From Siderastrea radians (taxonomy: Eukaryota > Cnidaria > Anthozoa > Scleractinia > Rhizangiidae): a stretch of DNA of 64,000 nt. Positions 1 to 10,700 of this stretch are shown in pieces. Numbering within the stretch: the stretch's first letter is position 1; every line of letters starts with the position of its first letter. A model generated the notes under the pieces. It ran no database searches. It was not told where the DNA came from and saw only the letters and a program-made list of their open reading frames with translations. The position numbers and the translations under genes were made by a program. The DNA lies in NCBI GenBank assembly GCA_964017195.1, contig OZ024892.1:19267889-19331888 (forward strand), given 5' to 3'.

Positions 1-2
1 AG

Positions 3-483
3 CGGAGAGGTCTTTACGCCAACGTGAGAAAAATCGAGGACAAACTTTGTAGCGATTATAGTTCCAAAGCTTTCAAGGCAGGACTTACAGTAAAAAAAAA
101 GATCGAGACACTAGGAAAGGACAGCGTAGGAACTACGGCTTCTCCGGAGAAGCGAATTCTTTTGGAGGAGTCGGTAGATCGTTCGTCGAACGATCTCAGT
201 TCGCTGGCTACGTCAACTCCTGTGAAAGCCGTTCGCAATGCTTCTGTGAGAAAAATTCAGATTCCTCCTCTTAGTCCTGTGCGACCTCCGATCATGGAGG
301 GATCAGAGGGAAACGATTCTGGCACAGAAACAAAACTGTGTTATCATAATTTATGCGAAATTTAAAACCCGAACAGCAGGATACTGGAACACGATTAGCG
401 ACGCCGTTTCGCAGATGTCCCTTTTCCGCGGGTGGAAGGAAATCGGAGACGTCTGCACGCAGGCTAGAAGTAAATTAGTTTAA
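3..483 (+). pseudogene. Unidentified coding fragment with one frameshift, open at the window edge
   Basis: An open frame enters from the left edge and runs to a stop at 363-365. A second frame, overlapping it at about 335, continues coding-like sequence (with RTAGYWNTISDAV and RGWKEIGDVC) to a TAA at 481-483. The first part is lysine/serine rich with a proline-rich stretch (IQIPPLSPVRPP). The switch of frame without a splice signal suggests a one-base frameshift in an old copy. An initiation codon is not visible; the apparent start at 24 is a GTG. I do not recognise the family. It could be the end of a host gene or a transposon ORF. It lies antisense within the probable large third intron of MOK. 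Confidence 0.4.
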
Positions 484-609
484 CTGCTTAACCGTTCAAC
501 GTCCGTGCCGGCCTGAGCCGGCCTTGATTTTGCGCGTGTTCGCTTTTGGCCCCAGCCTCCCCTAGAAAGGTTTTTTTGGTCCCCTTTTGTCCTAGTTGTG
601 TTTGGGAAT

Positions 610-650
610 GTTCAACCAATCAGAATCCACCTACTGCGCATATATTTGAA
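610..650 (+). promoter_or_regulatory. Candidate promoter (CCAAT and TATA-like) before the 717 start
   Basis: A CCAAT element (CAACCAATCAG, about 613-623) is followed some 20 bp later by an AT-rich TATA-like run (CATATATTTGAAGG, about 638-651). The first ATG of the next coding fragment is at 717 in a good context (AAAATGG). The spacing fits a short 5' untranslated region. The assignment is inferred from motif order only. Confidence 0.3.
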
Positions 651-716
651 GGCTTGAGGGGGTCCTAGAAGGGAAGACTTTTTGTCACTCTCCAAGAAGA
701 TCACATTTCACTCAAA

Positions 717-1818
717 ATGGCTGCCGTGCTCTTCACGCGTGAATTTTCAAGATGGCAATATCTCACTTTCAGAAGGAAGGATTACCTTTTGAAAGTTAAA
801 AATCGAAAGAAGAAGCTCTAAGGAACACTCGACAAGTTAAGCGATGGAATTTAGAGCTTTTAGAGCGAAGAAAACATCTTTCGAGGACGAACTGCCGTTT
901 TGTCACAGCGAAGGACAATCTTCCATCGCAAGAGATTTTTCGAGCTGCGGACTTTCTGGGAAATGCTCAAGCACTTCTACGAGTCTACGGTAGAGTAAAT
1001 TACACATTTGATTGTAAGTTTTTACCGAGATAACTTCTTAATTGAAGGATTCTTTGTATTTCTTAAAGTTTTCGTAAAAGTTTTGAAAAACGTGCACAGT
1101 TCGCATGAGTAAATGCTATTCAAAATAACCTGCACATCGAGCGAAATCGCTTGCGCGTAGCTTCCCTCGAAGAAAGAATTGAACGCGTTTGGTTTTCAGA
1201 AACGAATAAAGGCGTGTATTAATAAATGTATTATTCAGAAAAGCTTACTGTCTCCTCTTCTGTGAATCTTCGTTCATGAAATTTCGAAAAATAGTAATCT
1301 GACCTAAACAGACACAAATCCTCTGCTGCGGTTTGATTTCACGCGTGAGACAAGATGCGAAATCTCTTGCGTAAATTTTCAAAATTTAGACTTTGAGACT
1401 GTATTTTTGGCTAATTCTTAATTGACAGCTGGTGTATTTTATTCGAAAGTGAGAAATTTTAACTATTCTAGATCAAGTGAGTGTTGTGTTTTCGAGTCTA
1501 TAAATTGTCGCTTCGTACTGCACATGGGGTTGTTTATTACCAACTGCTAATTTAGCGACGCGCTCAAAAAACACGTGGCCGGTAATGGGTTAATGAACAC
1601 TTTTGTTAAATCTAAAACAGGTATTCTTTCTCCCAAGGGCACTTTGGAAGCCATATTGAGGCCGAAACGAGATAAACATCATCGTTGTGTAGAAGTAGCC
1701 GGCATTACTCGTTACTAGTCTTCAAGAAGACAGCAACGCGTACCAGGAGTGGTTACATTTACTTAAGGCCGACGACTTTGACAAAATGCCTGCGCATCCG
1801 AAACAACCTAAATTTTAA
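717..1818 (+). pseudogene. Two-exon gene remnant with two frameshifts, function unknown
   Basis: The ATG at 717 opens a frame rich in basic residues that hits a stop at 819-821. One base out of register, the coding-like frame resumes and stays open to a consensus donor (GTAAGT) at 1014. An acceptor (CTAAAACAG) ends at 1620 and joins in phase to exon 2, beginning ILSPKGTLEAILRPKRD. A second one-base slip near 1716 leads into a frame ending PAHPKQPKF and TAA at 1816-1818. Intact splice sites around a twice-shifted frame point to a decayed gene of roughly 165 codons. Sequencing error could explain one slip but less easily two. I do not recognise the family. It lies antisense within the probable third intron of MOK, and the fragment ending at 483 may belong to the same element. 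Confidence 0.45.
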
Positions 1819-2228
1819 GCATACCTTCACGATTGACATTGATTATAAGGGTTGTTTACGAACAATCAGTCCGTCCTTTTCAACTTCCCTACATGGCAAC
1901 TGGCAAGCGAAGTGTGATCCCATTGACTTGTAGAATTGTGTTTTGCTAAGCTCAGCAACGAGAATATTTATTGCACAGTACAAGTATCGCCATGATGTTT
2001 ACGGGCTTTCTTGCTACACAGATCTGTTGATACACCAAATGTCAAAGCCAAGGAATAATAGAGGCATGCTAGCAATATTCGTTATTCTTTCTATTTTGAT
2101 CATTTCCCCTTAATTTTGTTTGTGTGTTTTCTTTGTTCATGATCGCGTTCATGTTGAAGTAACGTTAATCAGCAACACTGCAACTCTTTGAGGGAATTCT
2201 TCAATTAAATTTGGATCAGTTGCTTCAT

Positions 2229-2412
2229 TTTTAACACCCTCCCTTCTTGAATGAAATTTTCCAGAGGGTTGGGGGGGGTGTTTGTCATACTGTGGAAAAT
2301 CTGGAGGGATGGGGGGGGTTATAGCTTACCTCAAAAAATGGAAAATTCGGGGAGGAGGGGGTCCTAAATGAGATCCCCTGCGTTGTAGGGGCATAGATAT
2401 TTTCTGGAACCA
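2229..2412. mobile_element. G-rich MITE-like repeat, one terminus clear
   Basis: The right end (TAGATATTTTCTGGAACCAC, about 2394-2413) matches the terminus of the element at 22.1-22.3 kb (GATATTTTCTGGAACCAC). The interior shares the alternating G-run texture of that copy. The left terminus is not recognisable, so this copy is truncated or decayed. Confidence 0.5.
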
Positions 2413-3612
2413 CACAATGTGGGTACAAGGTGGAGGAACTGAAGTTACTTGCAAGCACTACCTGCATGGTCCCAAGGAATACAAGCAAAGAATGCAATAG
2501 GACAAAAACAATTATCGTACAATTGAATTTTAACATTATCTTGTTTCATACAAAATGTACATTGAAACTTGCTCATTTGTTTTTGTAGTTCACCCTGTTG
2601 TGGTAAATATATCCCGTTGTTGTAGTACCTTCAGATTGCTCTTTTCAGATTGCTGTTTACATAGGTAGAATTATATTTATTAATATGTTCGTTTGTGTGC
2701 TGTAATCATTCTTGGGATGTAAACTTCATATAATTATTGTCGGAGGGCTTTTTGTGAATGAGATTTTGGGGCTTATATTCGAAAGCGCTTATTTTCGGGG
2801 GCTTATTATGGGAATTTTATGGTATAATTTGCATTTAAATCTTTTTCTTATCTTTCCCCCTTCCTTCCCTCTTTTCTCCCGGCTTCCCGACCCCCTCCAC
2901 TCAGATTCTCAGTCAACTAGTGCTGTTGATTATTCACAAACTATACTATCAACAACGATGGATAACCGATGAAAATAAATAGAATTAGAGGAAGATTTTC
3001 TTCGATTGGATTTCAGGTGATCCTCCACTTCAAATCCCTGCAGGGGTCTACAAAGTCAGTTTACACTTGTAGGAATAAGTTGGATGCATATGAACTACAC
3101 TTAAACCCCAGGTTACGTTTAACAACGTAACCAGATGCAAACTAACCTAGAGATCAATGGAGATGCAACTAAACCAAGGAAATTGATAGCTGTTGTAATG
3201 AATGTCTGCTTGGTGGCGCCGAAATGGACCGTCATCCACGCCCGCATCTCCCTAGTCTCCATTACTATTTACAAAGTTTAACTAGAATACTGAGTAGTGT
3301 CCCTCATAACTTCACAATCCATTTAGTTTGTCTGGTGTGTGATTGAGTTTTAATACTGTAATAAATCAAAAATTCTCTCAAACAATCTCATCTCACCGAG
3401 AGAACATACACTATGTCAACTGCTTGGTTTCTCAGTGTTTCTTCAATGGGCTCGTGTAATAAACTTATCTCCACCTAGACAAGAGCGCGTTTCATTTCAG
3501 AGATGGTCTCACGGTTTGCGGGCTAATTGATCACCAGGCAAATCCCAAAATACTACGATTACCGAACTTTGTTGTTTAACACTTAAGTCAGTAAGAGATT
3601 TTGCGTACTTAC

Positions 3613-4109
3613 AAAATGATTTCTTTAAGATCAATCACATTTCCATGGGGATTTAATCGTCTCATTGCCTGGATTTCTCTGAGGTTGTTTACTTGATCAA
3701 TACTAAAATGAAAACAGACAATACCACATGTAATAAACACTGGCCTCAACAAAGACATTAACCTTGAACACTACTGGAATAAAAAAGAAATTACGAAAAA
3801 ACCTTGCTGATTGCGTGCAACCCTTACCAACCCTTACAAAGCTAAGGCTGCGTTCTTGAATCAGCCGAGTATGTCACGTTGTGACAAGACCAGTCTTACC
3901 TTTCATAGCGTTGTTTCATCTTCTTGCAGGCAAAATAAGTCCCATCTCTAATGTCCTGAACTTTTAGGACTTCCGAGAAGGTACCCTCACCTTTTTTGCC
4001 AAGGATACGGTATTCTTTAGGAAACAAACAAAACCATTAGAAAAAGAAAACAGCACGAGCATCGAACGATACACGTGAATTACATTCCATTTCTCTTCTT
4101 ACTTTGCAT
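3613..4109 (-). CDS. MOK: MOK-type (RAGE/MAK/ICK family) protein kinase, N-terminal exons 1-3 only
   Basis: Three minus-strand coding exons: 4103-4109 (only 7 nt: ATG CAA A), 3900-4014 and 3613-3702. Junctions have good donors (GTAAGA, GTAAGA, GTAAGT) and pyrimidine-rich acceptors, and the phases are compatible. The product starts MQKYRILG and matches the N-lobe of MOK kinases. Visible features are the glycine loop GEGTFSEV (residues 11-18), the VAIK-type lysine K33 in ACKKM, and the helix-C glutamate E50 in QVNNLREIQAMRRLNPH. MOK is a CMGC Ser/Thr kinase related to the ciliary kinases MAK and CILK1 (established knowledge). Seventy complete codons are present. I found no exon 4 between 1 and 3612, so the rest probably lies beyond the left edge; truncation cannot be excluded. 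An X-box lies upstream. Confidence 0.9.
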
Positions 4110-4291
4110 TGCCTTTCCCTTTCCGTGACTCTACAGATACATGGTTAAAAACTTTTTCTGGTTTTATCGCATAAAAAACCTTTTCGAAAGGTGTAAATGC
4201 GATAAAACCTCGCTAAATTTAGTAACGCCGCAAACTCTTCATTAGGCCTGTATCTGTTTGTTCTTCACCTACTGAGTTTGCGTACGACGTC

Positions 4292-4305
4292 GTTGCTATA
4301 GGAAC
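4292..4305. promoter_or_regulatory. RFX-type X-box upstream of MOK
   Basis: GTTGCTATAGGAAC fits the RFX X-box pattern RYYNYY-N(1-3)-RRNRAC at every constrained position with a 2-nt spacer. It lies 183 bp upstream of the MOK start codon. RFX factors control many ciliary genes in animals through X-boxes close to the start (established knowledge). Use of this site is inferred. Confidence 0.5.
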
Positions 4306-4450
4306 AAACGTAAGCAAATGACCAGCTTATATATATTATAGGTCCGCATGTGTACTTGCATGAATTGGTCAAATATAGTTCCGCGTTATTTCGTAACTCG
4401 ATATAAAGCCAAAAGAAAAAACCCGAATGGGTTAATGTTCAGAAGGTTGG

Positions 4451-4571
4451 TAGACTGCGAGTAGTCTCTAATTTTGGCGATTGTGATTGTGGGGCGGGGA
4501 TTTTCGCGCGCGCGCGTGTATTTTGCACGCCCCACAATCGCCATCGCCAAAATTAGACTACTCGCAGTCTA
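4451..4571. mobile_element. 121-bp foldback element with 9-bp TSD (TAGACTGCGAG family)
   Basis: The element starts TAGACTGCGAGTAGTCTC and ends with the inverse, so it is nearly all inverted repeat. It is flanked by an exact 9-bp direct repeat, GAAGGTTGG (4442-4450 and 4572-4580). The centre is a GC-rich alternating CG run. A longer relative with the same ends is at 37.8-38.9 kb. The 9-bp duplication and long TIRs suggest a Mutator-like transposase in trans; no transposase is present. Confidence 0.85.
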
Positions 4572-4697
4572 GAAGGTTGGTCAGAGGGTCTTCGGCGTGA
4601 GTGCTTTTTAAATTTGGCGAATAGTGAGTTCTAATGTGGAACAACAGCTGCCCTGTGAGATTTCTATTTCTGGAAAAAAGAAAGATAATAGATTTAG

Positions 4698-5984
4698 CCA
4701 AGCCTAAAAGCGTAGCCTCCCCTTTTTGTTTTGTTTCTTTGTTTGTTTTGTTTTTGTTTTTTTGCTGGCAGTTATTAATTTGTGAAAATACTCTCATTCA
4801 AGTTGTTAAATTAAAAAAAAAAAGAAAAGAAAAAACATTTGAAAGAAAAAAATTCCTATCCTCGCTGAGAGTCTAACCCGGATTGTCGGCGTCTGAAACC
4901 TGATATTAGTTCACTAGGCCGTGAGCATTTATTGGCATGTTTTAAGTTAATTTTAATAATTATTTCTTTTTTCGTGATAAGCTACCTATCAGCATGAAAA
5001 TGCTGGTGTTTTTCCTGGCAAAAGGTGTTCGGAACGCCGTAAAAACCATGGTTGTGGACAGAAAAAAACCAAAAAGCACTAGCTCTGCTATATTTGGCGT
5101 CGAAACAACTACTGCGAAAAGCTGCCAACTCAAGCGGTGTGCCGACCGAGTTCGAACAGAACCGACGAGGCAAATTTGAACTTTTCGCCTGAACTTTAAT
5201 TTATCGCCTAACTTTTTTCGCCCAAATTGAACTTTTCCCCTTCCACAAAAAGACAACTGAGTATTCTTTTGAACTTTTTTTTCTATTAACAAATTTGTTT
5301 TTTTAATTTTGTTGTCTTTGCTTGTTTTGCTACAACGCGGGTCAACATGCGATTTCGCACCAAAAACACACGGGATTCAGCACAGGGAACCCACACAAAC
5401 TGTGTGACCGTTTGTAGTTTCAAAATTATAAGGGAATGTATGGGAAAAACCGAAAGGTTTCTAATAACGTGAAATGCTGCGAGAAATATTTACATTAAAG
5501 TTCAAAATAAACATAATCGTACCTCAATCGTTGTGTTTTGTCGTCATTGTGCCTCTATACAGCGAGTATTAGCGATTTCTAGGGTTTAGCGACGTACAGT
5601 CGATCGCATCGCTAAACCTCTGGAAATACTCGCTGTTTAGAGGCACAATGACGACAAAACACAACGATTGACGTAAGATTATGTTTATTTGGAACTTAAA
5701 TGTAAATATTTCTCGCAGCATTTCACGTTATTAGAAACCTTTCGGTTTTTCCCATACATCCCCTTATAATTTTGAAACTACAAACGGTCACAGTTTGTGT
5801 GGGCCCCCTCTGGATTCAGCACAGGGTTATACCCAGTGTATGAAGTGTATTGGTACCCCTTTGGGGCAGACGGACGGACGGTCACGTGACTATACGTCAC
5901 GACCAAAATTTCTTGGCTTGAAAGGTTACCAAATTTCCTTAGCAACAGAGCTCCGCTGACGCGCTAGCGCGCTGGCTCCGCTAT
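4698..5984 (-). mobile_element. tRNA-SINE-containing composite repeat, copy A
   Basis: This shares most of its length with copy B at 34.7-35.6 kb. On the minus strand a tRNA-like segment (about 4930-4862) carries an A-box-like GGCCTAGTGAACT and a B-box-like CCGGGTTAGACTC. Further 3' is an A-rich tail with AAAC repeats (about 4760-4720), as expected for a retroposed tRNA-derived SINE. Unusually, another kilobase of shared sequence lies 5' of the tRNA head (about 4930-5984), so the repeated unit is composite. A 414-bp palindrome interrupts this copy at 5390-5803 and is absent from copy B. Confidence 0.7.
5390..5803. mobile_element. 414-bp near-perfect palindromic foldback element
   Basis: Two arms of about 200 bp, beginning CCCACACAAACTGTG and ending in its complement, are over 90% complementary with a small centre near 5597. 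GGATTCAGCACAGGG is present on both sides (5373-5387 and 5812-5826). Copy B of the host repeat has this flank once (near 35401) and no insertion, so the event is a clean gain. The arms have no coding capacity. Confidence 0.85.
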
Positions 5985-7700
5985 TATATATAAAAGCTCA
6001 GATCATCTTTTATGCCCGGGCATTTATGGTCTGAAAGGTAAACGTTGCAAGTTGCTCTCGTTAAGTGTTTACACATGAGCCCCTGGCTCGGGAGATTAGG
6101 CGTCTACTCCCTACACTAGGACGTTGAATTTCATTTACCTCTTTTTTACGCTAACCATGCTTTACGCTAAAGTTAACAAAGGGTTCCGTTTCTCTTGTCT
6201 AAAAGCGTTTCCATTGCTAGCTTTAAGTCACATTTGGAAAGCAAAGTCAAAAAGTAGGACAAAATTAACTTCCAGCATTCCACAGTACTGTGCCACATTC
6301 ATCATCGGAGACCCAGGGTAGACAGTCCTGGCGAGGCGAAGTAAACCGCCGATCAAAACCCAGCGCGACTAAAGTTCTCAAACAAATTTGGCCCATTCTT
6401 GAAAACTTCTGTCGCGGTAACTTTTGTCCGGTTTACTTCGTTTCTGGGTCTCCGAGGCACGAGCCACAATTTGATTTGGTGACAAGATACAATGACTGGC
6501 TTCCGTCAAAAATTGCCATAAGGGAAAGAAACACTTTTACCATACCAGTCTCTCATATTTGTGCGATACATCACTTTTCACACCTCAAAACACCCAGACT
6601 TTCAGGAAACCATATTGTTTTTACAAGGGCATACAAAAAAACAGCAAATCCAATAAACGTTACTGAAGTCCTTATCGAGGTTTAGGACCACATGTAATTA
6701 TACAAGTGGAAAGGTCGAATTGAATCCAGTTTCCTTGTCTGCACCACCAAGTGAAGCCCCTAGAAAAAAGTAATAATCATACGGAGCTGGATGGCGCAAT
6801 TGGGAGAACGTACATAAAAAAAATAAACAAACAAACAAACAAAACAAAACAAAAAACAGAAAATCTTTTTCAGGCTTCTAGACGCGGGAAACACTAACAC
6901 TAAAGGGATACAAAAGGAGACCGTGCAACAGACAGATCGATGAAATGAAGATGTGATATCGCAGTTGTAGACAGATCGATCGCAGACAGATCGATCTTGG
7001 GAAAAAATGCAAAACCTTGGGTTTTAGCATTAGCTAGAGCCTTTTGCCTCACTTCACAATGCATTGATCCGAAATATAAGTTCGTCTTTTATACAGATAT
7101 ACGAAAACATTCTTCAAAACTTGAGACGTAAACCTCTTAACGCATAACATTTAATGTTAAGAACGTATTAGCACTCACAATAAAGCAGGACTTAAGTGAG
7201 GGCACAAATGTCAAAGCTGTAAGGGTCAACAGTCTGTAAACACAATGTAATATCCAGTCGTAAGTTTGTGAACGCACCCTTGGGGAGGACAAGATAAGGC
7301 GGCGATATATTTTTCTTTTTCTATTAATCTGTTACAAGCTTGGCTTTGACCGTGAGTTAGTACACCACAACTACCCCAATTTTTTCGGCATCTTCAGACA
7401 ACTCTAGTCTCGATGCCTTCTTACTTCAGAAATCGATTTCGCCTAAGTATTTCCACGTCAATGCAACTTCCCATGCACTAGATTAGAAACAAAAGAACTT
7501 GAAATGGGGCTAAGTGAACACAGCCGACGCAGTTAACATACAGACGTTAAACATGACATAATAATAGAAGCCGTTCGACTGTAAGAGGTGGAAAAGTTTG
7601 ATGAATGTTCTTTTCTCTGGAAAATCGCACCTCCGGTCAGTGACCATATAGCCTTCCGTTTTTCGTGTGAACATGTCAAAATATCTTAATGGCACAGCAG
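5985..7700. other. Intergenic interval between MOK/SINE and the UBR7 3' end
   Basis: I see no convincing gene. A 131-codon frame at 6290-6685 begins within an imperfect inverted repeat (CGGAGACCCAG near 6307; its complement near 6441-6453) and has no recognisable domain. A short A-box-like sequence (ATGGCGCAATTGGGAG, about 6791) followed by AAAC repeats (6820-6855) may be a degraded SINE. Short direct repeats of AGACAGATCGATC occur near 6930-6990. Confidence 0.4.
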
Positions 7701-7719
7701 TCTGGAGTCAGCGCCTCAG

Positions 7720-7725
7720 TTTATT
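7720..7725 (-). terminator. Polyadenylation signal of UBR7
   Basis: TTTATT on the plus strand reads AATAAA on the coding strand, about 70 nt past the UBR7 stop codon. It is the nearest canonical signal. Confidence 0.6.
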
Positions 7726-7795
7726 TGTTTTGCACCGCGTTAATGTATTGCAGGCATTTTGATTTGGTCGTCAACAGCAAGCAAATCATGTTGTA

Positions 7796-10700
7796 CTATC
7801 GGCAGTGGTACTGCACGGAGTTTGCGCTGCCAACTCGCTGTCTCTTGCGGGATTGTAGCGAGTCAAAAAAGTTCCGTATGTCCTCCTCTTTCACAACCTA
7901 ACAACAAACAACAAGAACAACTCATTAAAAAAGGCCTTCTCACAAACATATTTGCATCGGTTTTTTTTCTTTCACAATTTAATTTGATTAACTGGACGCA
8001 TTGAACACCATGCTGTAGAATTTCATTGTTCATTTTATTTGCTCGTCAGTTGAAGTTGTTTCTTCAAGTTTAACTGATGGACACTTGATTGTTTTTTAAG
8101 CAAAACTGTTTGAGTTGTACCTTGTGACTGGGTAATGAGCAGTTGTAACAAGAGAGAGCTTTGGTTACCTTTCCCTGAGCAGCAAACTCTCTGAGATACT
8201 CCATGTAGAATTTCATTGTTCATTTTATTTGCTCGTCAGTTGAAGTTGTTTCTTCAAGTTTAACTGATGGACACCTGATTGTTTTTTAAGCAAAACTGTT
8301 TGAGTTGTACCTTGTGACTGGGTAATGAGCAGTTGTAACAAGAGAGAGCTTTGGTTACCTTTCCCTGAGCAGCAAACTCTCTGAGATACTCTGTCAGTTC
8401 AGTTTTCATATCATTGTATTCTGCAAAGGAAGACAAGCACCATAATCAGATGACTTCAGATTTCTTATCATTGAGGCACGGTGCCTAATCGAACAAACTC
8501 AAAATCACAACAGGAATGTAAGAGATTTTTCAACGAATTTCACTTTTAATTTTGCTTTTATTTGCCTCACTTCAGAATTCTTTGACTGGAAAAACTTTTC
8601 ATGCATTATTCTGCGAAACGACAATAAGAAAAATGTCTTCAACATTTTAAAATTTTTGAATTTTAAATTTCGAGTCTAGAAAGAAACGAAAAGGGCAGAG
8701 ATTCGGCTGCTCTATAGTGATAAATACAGAATGGCACTTTCATGCAATCCAACACTGACAGGGCCGAATCGTTTATACCGTGTGGCACTAAATTTGTGCG
8801 GGTTCTAATTTTTGCGATTTTTTTCGCGATCTGCAAAAATTTATTCCACTGCAGAAATTATAAACAAAAATAACTAATAAAAATCGCCTCCGTTGACTTA
8901 ACGTCTCTTTTGTCCAGAAGCAAAACGATGAATTTACAAACAAAACGTTCAGAAATAAAACAATGAAACGGTAGCTGCTAACTGGAAAGTTTTACAGGTA
9001 CTCGTGCTGAAGAGGAAGAAAAATACTGGTTTAAAGGAGAAAATGCCATAGATAACTCGGTGGATAATGCATCAAGTGGTACCCTAGTTATTGTCTATCC
9101 ATTGTAATAGAGAGACACTGATTCATCTGTTTTACATTCACATGTTGTTTTATCTGTATTTCGATTGCATTTGTACTCAAATAAAAAACGAAAATGTTAT
9201 CAGTTCCATTTGAACGCGACTTCCAGAAAATCGCAAAACGTAATTCCCAGCAACAAAACCGACCTTTTCCAATCGCAAAACACAAAAAATCGGCAATCCG
9301 CAAAATAAACTCCCACAAAAATTTAGTGCCACACGGTAGTGTGCTGGGCCCCAGTGTCGTCTATTGAAAGCGGATTTTTTAAGTGTGTAATTTATTCCAG
9401 TATCAATATAATCTGAAAACCTATGCCACCCTCTGAAAATTTTTCAACCAAATGTGCACAAACAAATAATACAGGAAAAGTAACGACCACTGCTACAATT
9501 GAGTCAATTTCGTTTATGTGAACGGCAATTCACTTCTTGCCGGAACGTACCATGCATGGCCTCAACTTGTTGAATGCGGCCCATGTTCTGAAGAGCTTGC
9601 ATGCCACTCTCATATGCTGAAACACTTGGCCTTTTGTCCTTGCCCCTTTGTTCATAAGCCATCATCGTCTCTGCTTCATCAGTGAGGTACAACACATCTA
9701 GTGACTTGTACATAGACTGCCACACAATAACACAATAATCAATTAAGTTATTGATTACACAATAATCGCTTAAAGTTTTTGACTAACTGATCGATGGATG
9801 ATGTAGAGAAGAGACGTATAATTCACATCCCAATATAACTACAACACCAATGAAGAATAAAAACTTGCTTCAGTGGCTGTTTAGTCATGATAGGCCAGTA
9901 GTCGTCTTCAAATGACTTTTTCCTTATTTTACGGACAAAAGTGAAAATTGGCAGGATGACGATTTGCTTCCAAGCAATTTTATGGGTTGTTTTCAACGGT
10001 GTAAGGCGAGAAAAAGGCATTGCTAAGTTGCCAGGAAACTTCATACTCCAGAAATTTGTCATTTGACCGAAATTAACGTAAAAAATGATAGAAGATGGTT
10101 GGACAATGGTGATTTTGTTACCCTTGCATCTTGCATCTCTAACGCATAAAAATCCCAAAAGACGCAATTTACAGCACACATCCTGAAGACGCAAAGAATT
10201 TGCTGCTATATTATAGTAGTTTAAAATGACCAAGTGACCTGGCGTAAAATGTGTTTAACAGAAATGAGCGTCAAAAATCATCATCAAACGTGTTCTGATC
10301 AACAACTTGATACTTCTTCGTTTTAATTCAATAGAGCATGCAGGCGAAATTTTCTTTCAGCATATTTACAGTAACACTAGAATATCCTTACCATACATGT
10401 AGCACACTTGCACAAGTTAGAACGCCACCCAGCATGCCAATATGATGCTTTATTATCAACAGTTGTCACGCTTTCTTGAAGGTGAGTTAGCTTGCAGTCT
10501 GTGTTTTCAGATTGCACTCCATTGCTGATTGTTTCAGTGCTGTTTTCCTCTTTCTCAGCAGATTTCACTGTCCCTGGTTGGTCGGAAGACTTGCATTTTA
10601 GGGAATCACAGTTGGTGGTTTTATTAGCGTCCTTAAAATTCAGTGACATCAAAAAAAAAAGAAAAGAAATGAAAGCGTTATTGTCCTAAATTAAGCCATA

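Noticed and set aside
1..3612. Further MOK kinase exons
   Set aside because: I looked for the catalytic-loop and activation-segment exons on the minus strand and saw none; they are presumed to lie beyond the left edge.
4862..4930. Genuine tRNA gene (minus strand)
   Set aside because: A and B boxes are imperfect, the acceptor stem is not closed, and the unit is repeated at 34.9 kb inside a SINE with an AAAC tail.
6290..6685. 131-codon plus-strand frame
   Set aside because: Begins in an imperfect inverted repeat, has no recognisable domain and no splice or promoter support.
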